Source: Pleurotus ostreatus/Saccharomyces cerevisiae fusant
Taxonomy: Eukaryota > Opisthokonta
Assembly: GCA_024196135.1 (NCBI GenBank)
Contig: JAMQCK010000221.1
Location: forward strand, 1-36,248
Length of the DNA stretch: 36,248 nt
Direction: 5' to 3'
In this document: in pieces, positions 10,735 to 21,000 of the stretch
Layout of the letters: the number at the start of each line of letters is the position of its first letter
How positions within the stretch are numbered: position 1 is the first letter of the stretch
The notes under the pieces: generated by a model
Seen by the model: the letters and a program-made list of their open reading frames with translations, nothing else
What the model was told of the DNA's origin: nothing
The model's database searches: none
Program-made: the position numbers and the translations under genes

Positions 10735-11742
10735 ATGGACTCCAGGGACCTAGAGAACATCAACGCTCTCCTCGACCAGGATGTCGAACTCCGAGAAGTA
10801 GCGATCCTTACGATCCAAACTCGCGTCAGTTCACCGACGAAGCTTGTCAGAGGATCAAGGAGCAAGTCACAGAACTCGATAAGAAAGCCCGCACCATGAC
10901 TGGTCTGCTAAACAAAATTCACTCGACGCCAAGCGCCGAATGTGAGCACCCTGCATCCCCGTACCATCTCGTAACCCATCGCTGACTGAATAGTGCCCAA
11001 GCTCATGGACTCCGTCAAAGCAACGCTCAATTCTTGCTCGGAGACGACAAACGCTATCGCCGCTATAATTCCACCCAACCAATTCTGGCGGTGGAAGGAT
11101 ATGTGGTCGAATTCGCTGCGGAATGTGGTCTTCTCTGCCGCGCTCATCGAGTACCTGTCCACTGGGTCGCTAATCTCGATACAACGTGTGGAAGAAATCT
11201 TGGAGGGTGAGCCCGCTACATCTTCTCTGCCGCTTGCCTCGTCGACCGACGTTCGTCACAGTCAAGGAGGAGCAGAAGGACCGCTTCTGCTTGCCGCCTG
11301 AAGACTACTTACATGGGATCATCAGCATGGTAAACGAGCTGGTTCGTTCTATTGCGCTCGTACGGGCGCAATCAGATGCTGACCTCCGGATAGTCACGAT
11401 TAGCGGTGAACTCCGTGACCTTGGGCAACTTCGAAGAGCCCATTCGGATATCTGTGTTCGTCAAGGACCTTTTTGCCGGATTCTCGATGGTAAGTGACGA
11501 TTTACACTCAGACATTCAACCAAGACGCTGACCTCGCAACTTCCGCAGCTGAACCTCAAGAACGATACGCTGCGACGACGGTTCGACAGCTTGAAATATG
11601 ACCTGAAGAAGATCGAAGAAGGTGAATCATACATCTTCCGGTTATATCTTTCGTCTAGCGCTGATAAATACTGGTAGTCGTATACGATGTGTCGTTGCGG
11701 AAGCTGGCACCGCCCGCGCATAAGACGGAAGAGAGCAAATGA
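10735..11742 (+). CDS. TSN: Translin
   Basis: Translin is an all-helical nucleic-acid-binding protein. With TRAX it forms the C3PO complex, which removes passenger strands to activate RISC and, in Neurospora, processes tRNA fragments. Exons: 10735-10797, 10851-10941, 10994-11206, 11262-11341, 11394-11489, 11549-11621, 11678-11742, giving 226 residues, against 228 in human translin. Diagnostic segments are IIPPNQFWRWKDMW, LPPEDYLHGIISMVNELSRL (formed across intron 4), AVNSVTLGNFEEPIRIS, LFAGFSMLNLKNDTLRRRFD (formed across intron 5) and KKIEEVVYDVSLRKL (formed across intron 6). The start gives the usual short helix (LENINALLDQDVELRE) and lies 300 bases from the divergent Argonaute start. Translin itself lacks the catalytic acidic residues, which TRAX supplies. 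No TRAX gene is in this window. Confidence 0.96.
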
Positions 11743-12236
11743 GAGTCGTCGAGCGGTAAATGCTATTGTGTTGTACTTGTTGTGCCGTCCATCTTCTTGT
11801 CACCATTCGGAACGCAAGAGGAGGAAATGCAGTGCTCATTAAACCCGAGATAGGCAGTGACAGGTGATGAGGCCTTGTATGGTCCGCAATACAAGAGACT
11901 GCTCTAGTCCATGGTCTGCGCGAGGCAGACACGCCTGTGCGGCGTAGCAAGCGAGTCTACGTCGGCTTTCAAACGAGTCCTTGCGCCCAATGATATTCGA
12001 CGCTTGCCTCTGGCTGCATAGAGTCCTTACAGGAAGACACGGCGTCGAATGCTGGACTTGTGATTTTCAGAAATCGAACATCTCGGCAATTCGCGGTCCG
12101 CTCCAAAATATGTGGCGTAACCGTTTCGCGCACTCATCGGTTCTTGACCCAAACTTTCTCCCCATCTTCCGCCCCCAATCTCGTCCATATTACTAGAGAG
12201 TCGCGGGGCAAACTTGGCGCCTCAACCCACGCTTGG
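11743..12236. other. Intergenic region between translin and the sirtuin gene
   Basis: It holds the 3' flank of translin and the upstream region of the sirtuin gene on the same strand. No TATA box, RNA gene or coding signal was recognised. An open plus-strand frame just upstream of the sirtuin ATG has no in-frame ATG before 12237. Confidence 0.55.
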
Positions 12237-14366
12237 ATGACTCTCTACGTTCCTCTAGGCGAGCAGAAAGCGCTTCCCCCAGCGCCATCGTTCTTGCGAG
12301 AACCGGCCGACCATGAAACGGCAGTTTCTGGCGTTGTCAAGGCCATAATGAAGGCGAAACGCATTATCGTTGTCTGTGGTGAGATATATGGTGCTGTGGA
12401 GAAAGCTTGGAGCACTGATAGCTGCGGTACCAGGCGCTGGTATATCCGTGGACGCCGGCATCCCTGACTTCCGTTCCCCTGCTGGCCTTTTCCAGACCTT
12501 GAAGCGAGATCATCCGAAGGAGAACCTATCTTCGGGGAAGGATCTATTCGACGCTTCCGTTTTTAATGTGCGTCGTTTGAACTCTTTGGAACCAGCGAGT
12601 GTGCAAACCTCACCGACGTCTTGTAGTCTGAGCAAATGACTGCTTTGTTCTGCCAGATGATCGCTCAGCTGTCCGACATGTCCACTGCTGCATCCCCCAC
12701 ACCATTTCACCAACTTCTCCGCGCGCTAGACGACAGCGGGAAGCTCCTCCGAGTGTATACCCAGAACATCGACGCTATCGAGGCCAAGTCAGGCCTCTCC
12801 TTCGGCGTACCCGCCTTCGACGACCGGCGGCACAAGTCGCGCGCAACCCCCGCAGTCAACCGCCCCACCTCCCTCGACCCACCCCGCTGCGTCCCCCTCC
12901 ACGGCACCCTCACGCGCCTCTACTGCATGACCTGCACGTACTCGTGCGCGCTCACGGAATACCTCCCCTCCCTCGCCGCCGGCGCACCCCCACTTTGTCC
13001 CTCCTGCTCCGACACCGCCGTCGTGCGCGCCGCAGAGGGCAAACGCGCGCGCGCGATCGGCAAGCTCCGCCCGTCCGTCGTGCTCTATGGCGAGGCGCAC
13101 GCGGACGCGGAGGGCGTCGGGGACGTTGTGCGGCGCGACCTGACGCACCGCAGCGGGCCGGACCTGCTCCTGGTCGCGGGGACGAGCCTGCGCGTACCGG
13201 GCACGAAGCGCATTGTGCGCGAGTTCGCGAAGGCGGTGCGCGTGGCGGCGGGCGTTGAGCCGCTGCCGTCGCCGCGGGGGACGCCGGGCGCGGACTCGCC
13301 AATCACGTCAGTGTACTTGAATCTCGATTTTCCGGTTCCAGCGAGGGAGTGGGGAGATGTGTTTGACGTGTGGGTGAATGGGGACGCGCAGTCTTTTGCG
13401 GGCGAGGTGCAGAGGCAGCTGGATGAGGAGGTCAGGCGGAAGGCGGCGAGGGCGGAGAAGAGGATGGCGAAGGAGGAGGCACGGCAGAGGGAGGAGATGG
13501 TGGTGTGCAAGAAGGGCGTGAAGCGGAAGGCGAGGGCGCAATCGGCGACGCCGGCGAAGCGTAGGCGAGTGGATGCGCTGCCCACACCACCCAAGACTCC
13601 CAAGTACGCGAGGCAGGGAACGAAAGTGACGCCAAGCTCCAGGAGATCCAGGACCTCGAGCAAAACCGACAAAGCGCCGGATTCGCGGAAGCTCACTGTG
13701 CGCATTCCTGCACGGCCACCACCTTCATTCGCCTCGCCGCCGCCATCGCCGACTTCAAACAGCGGGCAGCGACGATCGCTGCGGTTGTCGCGAAGTGCGT
13801 CAGACGTGTTTCCTCAGCCCGCCGCCGTGCAACGGCGTCAGCCTCCCACAAGCCGCCTCATACCTGAGGTCGTCATCCCTCGCGCCCCTTGGCAAACTTC
13901 GAAGAATCATCCCGCCTTCGCTCGTGGACGTCCGCCACCAACGCCGGACCGATCTCCGCCTCGGCCGTGCTCTCCGTCGGAGAGCGACAGTGAAGGCGAG
14001 CTCATCAACGTGATGGAAGATGCGGTCGACGACACACGAAGTCCGGCTGAATCCTTGGCTCTCGATGACGAGGACGTCGATGTTGAGGTGGTCGACGATG
14101 ATGACGAGCGGGATGCACCCATTCCGGGCCACGTTCTGCATGCCCGCGATTTGTATGGCTCGTCAGATGGGGGATACGAGACGGGGAGCGACACGGATAC
14201 CGATGATGAGCTGCCTTGCGTACTTCCTGCGGAGCAGTATGAGGAGGGCGGGATTCCGAGGTGGAAGCCTCCGAGCAGTGCTCGATATGTCAACGGGAAG
14301 CTCTTGCTTGGGCGGACGGTACCATTACAGGAGTCGTTCATGCGGACATCGGGTACTGTAGATTGA
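12237..14366 (+). CDS. Sir2-family NAD-dependent deacetylase, Hst3/Hst4-like
   Basis: NAD+-dependent lysine deacetylase. The Hst3/Hst4 branch removes H3K56 acetylation and supports silencing and genome stability. Exons: 12237-12378, 12434-12567, 12627-14366, giving 671 residues. Sirtuin landmarks are CGAGISVDAGIPDFRS (residues 47-62, restored exactly by removing intron 1), FQTLKRDHPKE and SGKDLFDASVF (branch-specific), TQNID (138-141), catalytic H184 in VPLHG, zinc ligands C192/C195 and C216/C219, and GTSLRVPG near 277. About 40 residues separate QNID from the LHG motif, longer than in the basic Sir2 core. Beyond the core (about residue 370 onward) the protein is low-complexity. It has a basic nuclear-localisation-like stretch (KKGVKRKARA, AKRRR), then Pro/Ser-rich and finally acidic segments (DVEVVDDDDERD). 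Nuclear location is inferred from this. Confidence 0.95.
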
Positions 14367-15094
14367 GTGCTATCGCTCGTGTCTTTCCTTCCGATGTCTG
14401 CGCAACCGGTCCACAAGCGCTGAACTCGACATGCACACGGTTACTTCAATAAGAAGTTGCATGTGTGAGGAAACACGTAGGTCTGTATCAAGAGCAATCC
14501 AAGAGGAAGAACTATACAGCGGACAATGGAGAAGTTTGTGGGCGGTTGTTTACAAATATTGTTTGAGACTTCGCGTGCAAACAAACAACGGCGTTGACAT
14601 CTCTTCCCGAAATTCCATCGTCGCCTACTGAAATTTGGCTCCTAATGGACGACTGCATTACCTGCAAAGTGACTTCTGCTGTGAACCTCGAAATGTCCAA
14701 AGGTGGTCCAACGACCAACACAAGTTCAAAAGGACGCAGGAACATGCCACACCGACACGAGGGCGCCCACACAGCGTCATGACCTGGGGATACTAGCATT
14801 TAGAAGGACGCTAGTCTCGGATATCTTTGTACCGGCAGCTTCCAGGTAATTTGGCTTTATCGACACCGCGATAGGCGCGCGCCTAGCAGATTCGAATGGA
14901 TATTGGGAGGTAGGGCGCTTGCAATTTTTTGAGAAGCAGCTGCCTGACCATCGATTGTGCAACGTGCCCACAGAGGACCTTTCCTTCACGCAACCACCAT
15001 CTCTCTAGACTTCCCGTGCTTGCGCACAACAAGGTTGGTTTGCTACAATAGAGTTCTATTCCCTTCAGTAGCTCACAAGGTTGCAGAGACCACA
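14367..15094. other. Upstream region of the first giant gene
   Basis: This 728-base spacer holds the sirtuin 3' flank and the promoter of the first giant gene. It is less GC-rich than the coding regions. Several short frames are open on both strands, but none shows a recognisable domain. I see no clear TATA box near the start at 15095. Confidence 0.55.
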
Positions 15095-18000
15095 ATGGAC
15101 GACCCAGCAGCGCTATTGCGCTACAAGATAGAACATCTGTTCTTACCACCGAGGCTCCCTCAAAAACACACCCTCTCTCCTCCGCATGAACATAGTTTGG
15201 CTTTACATATAGCCGATAGCGCCCATGCTTTCCTAGAGCAGCTCTCGGCGCTTGGCCATGTCGACGCCTCGGTGACGAGGCGCTGGCGATGTGTTGGGCG
15301 CCTACTCTGCGACCATGGAAAAATTTGCTTGGGGGCAGATGCCCCGATGGACCGGCAACTCCTTGCGTCCATTGTCAACGGGATGCGGACAGGACGTGCG
15401 TCCATCTGATTTTGACCCGGATCAATCTTACAAGCGTCTTCAGATGTCCTCCCGCTGTACATTGGCGCGCAGAACGCTGGCGTCATCTTGCGCAAAATCA
15501 GCGAGGAGGAGTTGACTTTCGAGTCCTTCTTTGCGTCGTTGCCCGCTGGCACCGTGATGCAGACCGCGGGCAAGCCCGTCGCGCAGTTTCCGGCCTCCCC
15601 GAGGCTACCTGTTCCTGCCAATCCGGATCTCATCGAAGTACTCTGCGGATATCTTGCAGAGCTGCACACCCTTGTGATTCCCGATGCGCTCCCTCATACC
15701 AAGAAAGCGGGAAACACTCAGGCGGAGTACCGCGAGTCGACGAATCCATGGTACATCACCGACTTCATTACTACCGTCATACGCAGCTTCAGCGCAGAAC
15801 GAGACAACGACACGCTTCCCCAGACCAACTATGTCGTCAAGCGCCTAGGCGACCAAGTCCTCTGGAAGAGCGCCGAGCTGCCCTGGCGCCGATCGCCTGC
15901 CCTGCTCGTTCTGAAGGTCGCTCTTCAGACTACCCTCGTCGACATGCCACCCCAGTACGGGTACAAGGCCTTCATGGCTTTCATGCTCAGTCAGCTGGCG
16001 TCGGAGGCCGCGGACGCAGGCATCATCGCAGACGATGTCCTATACGTCATGAAGTCTAAAATCGCTCAACGGGTCTACAAGCTTCGGTCCACTGCATCCC
16101 CGGAGAGCTTTCCCATAGACGTCGTTCTCCGCCAAAACGAGGCGACCGCGCAACTCCTCCAGGAGCATTGGAAGGAAGTGCAGCGGGAGGAGGCGCTACC
16201 CATCGATTTGTCCCCTCCAAGGCCGGAGGAAATAACGGAGGCGAAGATCCTCTCTCTCGGAAGCAGTCGCGCATACCTCGCCGAGGTCATTACCCGCGAC
16301 GAGCGGTTGAAACAGACCTCATCTACATTCGACGCCGTGCGTTTTGAGGCCGGGCTGAAGAAGTCGTCGCGACGCAACGGACGCTCGCCGCCTGAGGTCT
16401 TCTCCTCCGGCGGGGACTTGCGCGACGTGCTGGAGGCCCTCCGCGACGTGTCTGAATGGCTGGAGTCGGATCGGCCCTCGGCGTGGATGGATACGACGGG
16501 GCCTGATGCGCGGCTTCCGATAATCAGAGACATCATGGAGTGCAGCCTAAACGTGCTTGGTCGATTTATGGAGTCGGGAGACGACTCTGATCCCGAGCAC
16601 TTCTCGAGCGCGCTTCTCAACGTGCTCGACTTGTGGGTCATCATGGACAAAACGGTTGTCGAGGCCTTACCCTTGCTCAAAGACTACTCGCCCGAGCTCA
16701 CTGTCATGCCTCTCAGTGCGCTGCTGCTACGCCGGAAGCGCTCAATGGAGCGGCTCTCAGCCATCGAAAGGTACATCGCCAGCAGGTCCACGCACGCGTC
16801 TCATGGTTCGATTTTCCACCTCGACCCCACCAGCTGTGCATCGGCCTTCGGTGCTCGTTATGACACTGCAGACCGGGAGCTTCGTGCCCTCCGCCTTCGA
16901 ATCCAGCGAGCGGGAGAGAAGGCCAAACGCGCTAAGCAGCAGGAGCATCAGGAGCTGGAGCGTGAGCGGCAATCGCTTCTGTCGAGGGCGGGCAAGTTGT
17001 CTTGCGAGTACTATACGGGCTACAATCGCTGGGGGCAGTCGTACACGGCTCATTCGAGTTCCTGCACCAAATGTCAACTCGAAAAGCGGGCCAACAACAT
17101 GAGGATCACCGTGTTTGAGGAGCCCTTGCCGGGAAACACTCACCTCGCTGCCGTCTTCGTGTTCGAACTTCGAGTCCCGCCGCTATTCTCGCTCTGGCGG
17201 TCGATCACGCTACGCGTCGTCAAGATGTTCGCAGGTGTTTTGGATCGACCGAGACGCGACAACAACCATGTTCTTAACGGGTACACCAGCTTTCAGTCTT
17301 CCTTGTTCGGCGACGTTGCAGGACAATGCGACCCGCATGTAACCCTCGCGTCCAGCAACAAATCATTCCTCAAGTCGCACTACAGCTCGTGCCACCTCCC
17401 GTGCAGCGAGAGTGACGTGACAAAAAATCATGGTCCCCAGTGGTTCTATTACGACCAGTCGGGCGGATACCTGCCCAACAGTCTACCTGCAATCGAGCTA
17501 CGCGACCACTGCACCCCGCCGACGTTACTCGGCCCCTACAAGGATCTTCATTGGTCTCTACCTTGCACATCCCATACGCCCAACGAGGTCATCGCGCGCC
17601 AGTCTGAGTGCCCTGCGAGCCTGTCCTTGCACGAATGGGAAGCGTTCGGCGGTTTGCGGTCAGGGCAGAGGCTGCAATGGCACAACATCGCCACGCAGCT
17701 CGAGATCGCCGTGCTGAAGCTAGGAGAGCCGGCCGTGCATGTGCTCATTCGACAAGCTGCACTGCAAGTCGAAAGCCCATCGTCCGGAGGATCCTATGCT
17801 CGCGAGGCGCACGCGACCCTCCTCGATGAAGCCTTCGCTCAGGAGCTGTTGTACATCGTCCGTCGGTGTCGCGCGGCGTGCGATGGTAACTGGGAGGATG
17901 GATGGGTGGCCTCGACGCTATCGTTGGTGGGACACCGGCTGGCGGAACTGTCGGCATTGTCGGCGCCTCACATCTGCTCGCAAGCGGTCGCCTTCCTGCA

Positions 18001-21000
18001 CAATGAGCTTCGGCCCCTTTGCATAAGGTGGATGCGCGAGATCATGGCGGTGATGCGCAAGGCGGGCCCCGATACTGCCACCGAGACCCTCGACGACATT
18101 CGACACCGCCTCATACAAGTCTGCCTCGCATGTCGGGACACATATCGCGCGCGCGACCCTTCGCGCGGGAGCGTCTTCCACAATACAGATGCATTATCCG
18201 ACTATCTGGAGTGTAGCCTCGTCTTGAACCAGAATCTGCCCTCCAAGCTAAAGCGACTCCCGGCTCCGCTTCGCATACTCGTGCAGCAAGATATGCAGCT
18301 ATCTGTAGATCTCGTTGAGGAGCTCGTAGCCGCCCTCGACAACGGAAACATGGGGATCGACAAGGCTATCTGCAAGGCATGGCCTGGTTTCGTGAGGTCA
18401 GCGACCATGACGTGGTCTCGAGTTCTAAGGACGCATTGGGTGGCTTGTCGTACTTCGAGTGATGGAGCTCAAGCAAAGACAGTGCACTTCGACATTCTGG
18501 GCGGCGCTCTATACGTCGATGGTGCTTCGTTCCAGGCGCTTCCTCGTGAAATACTAGAACATCCACTATATCTAGAGGTCTTCCCAGTCCAGGTATGCGT
18601 CGTCCTCGCTCGTGGTTATGAACTTCGTTGACGGACCACAACAGTATCAAATGCAGATTCTGCCATCGACGATGCCGGGAATGACGTATCAATGTCAATA
18701 TGAGATCGAGGGACACCAGGTTCGCGTTTATGTCGGTTTCGAGATCCTGCCTAACTAATCTCCTGCCAGATCCATTTTCGTGCAGACGGAGAGACCCTTG
18801 TTATCAGGTCCAAGGACGAGAGTGGCCGCGTCTCCGAATTTGTACCGCGAAGCAAGATTGCACAAGACATCCCCAGCTCCCTTCTCGAGGAGTGCATAGC
18901 TGTATACCGCACGCTTTATTGCGCACCCAATTCCGACCTGCCGCGTCAGCGCGCGAGGCATGCGCAGGGCGCGGGCGTGTTGGACTTCATTCCTAGACAC
19001 CGCAAGCTGGGTTGGAATCCTCACGCACAGCCAGCATGGACACTTCGTGGCCTGCTATCTTGTCCCGAGTTGCTTTCGTGTCTACAGGATCGCCAAATTC
19101 TCTGCCCGCATAGCGATGTGGTCTCACGGCTCGGTCGCGTCTTCTCGGCGTTGGAGACTGATGCGTTGAACATGGTCGTCGATATCCCAACTGCGAAGTC
19201 CGCCAGTCCAACCCCGGTCTCTGCATACCTCCCGCGGTACACACTCGAATTCTTCTTCGACGAGCACGGTCTTCTTGCATCAAAGGAGTTCCCGAACCAC
19301 GTTGTCTCGTCATCGCGCGATATCGGTACGCTTTATGGCGTGGAGAAGTTGGTACTACGGTCGCACAACGGTTCAGCCCTGCAACGCGCCCTGGTCCCAG
19401 CCGGTCCCATCGCGATTTCTCCTCGCGCTCGGCATCCACGAATCTCAGTGTGTCCACCGCCCGAGCCCGCTAGGCACCTCGCAGCGCACACCTTCGAAGT
19501 CGACACCCTCACTGGCCAAGTCGGAACCGATGGGGGACTAGAGAGCTTCTTGACACTGCTGTATCTTCATGCTACTTCGTCATCGCATCAGGAGGATCCG
19601 CTGACCGGGGAACGCGGGGTCGACCGAGCACTTCGAATGTTGGAATCTGCCTCGTCCTACGCCTTCACGGATCTATCTCCCCCTGATATCCAGATGCTGT
19701 CATCCATCTCGTCGCTGACTCCCGTCCGACGGTTCTACCCCGAGCACCTTGAGGTCATGGAGACAACACTCTGGAACTCGTCGATCTCGCCGCTATCGCA
19801 AAGCGAACTCTTTGCGCCCCTCGTGTCGCAGATCACAGGCTTCGCAAAGCACAAGTCCGTATTTGACCCTCCTACTGCTCAAGCCAGAGTCCCATTGCCT
19901 GAGTGGGAAGGCGCTGAGAGCCTCCGCTTGCGGGCATTTAACCGAAATGCGCGGTTGTCGCCATATACCGAAGAGTACTGGCGAGTCCATGGTGAGTGAG
20001 GTGGCACATATCCGTGCTTAGATGGCTTATAAATGTCCGAAGGCGATACCTCTGTCGATGTCACATTCTCTTGGCGCGTACGAGACGCGCTTGAGGATAG
20101 TCTGTCAGCGGTACAAAGTTTGGCGCTCCGGGTCCATAGATGGGACGTAGGCATCAACACCACAACTCGTCTCTGGGAACACTTCGTCTCATGGAACCAG
20201 TTCTCGTCGAATGTTCCAACCCTCGCGTTTCTTCGACCCTGCCTGCTCTCAGACTGGTCGCAACCTCAGCTGTGGTTCGCTCTCTACCAGCAATGTGCCA
20301 TCCAGTCAGCCCGAACACTCAAATTCTCCTTGATGTTCACCCTCGCATTCGTAATGTATGGGGACGCCCTCGACGGCGACCTGATCGAATCGATCCTGGG
20401 TATCGCTGTGCATGGTGCATCCAAATGGAACGCCCTCGTCTCTGCGGACACGCACCTTCTGCGCGGCCCATTCAATCTTGCCGACGGCTGGGAGCTTAAT
20501 CAGAAAGAATGCCAGACGCTGGAGAGCAAGATACGACAGTTCCTCGTGTCCTTCAGCCAGTCCAGCGAGTATCATCTACCGAGGCGTACCGGCGAGGATG
20601 CCTGGGCCTATGAAGGTCGCTGCAATCGGACGTATCACGAGCATGCGGATGAACAGGTCGAGAGATTGGTTGAACACCTTCGGCAGCAATGGCCTTGCGC
20701 CCGGCCCTCTTTTCCACCATACGCGCAGTACTCGCTACTAGACATGTCTCGCCTCGAAGCAGCGGTACACGAAATGTACGGATCGATGGAGCACAATCGC
20801 AAACTACGCTTACACGCGTCGCGCCTTCAGTCCTTCTTCGACTTGATTCCTCGACAACACACCGTCGTATTGCGTCCCCAACCCTCTGCGCCCGCATTCG
20901 GTGCACCAGGCCTTCTGCACGATATCCCATGCTTCCTGCATGTGATGGGTAGCAGACCAACACCTGTCGAGCGGGAAATCTGTGTTCGTGTGGCCCGCTC

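Noticed and set aside
12944..13302. Arg/Pro/Ala-rich frames on both strands over the sirtuin
   Set aside because: They are typical shadows of GC-rich coding DNA. The sirtuin zinc and NAD motifs lie in the other plus-strand frame.
7012..14366. Argonaute next to a SIR2-type gene, resembling bacterial short-Argonaute/SIR2 defence systems
   Set aside because: The Argonaute is a full-length eukaryotic type with PAZ and an intact PIWI tetrad. The sirtuin is an Hst3/Hst4-like deacetylase with zinc site and catalytic His. Both have many spliceosomal introns, and translin lies between them.
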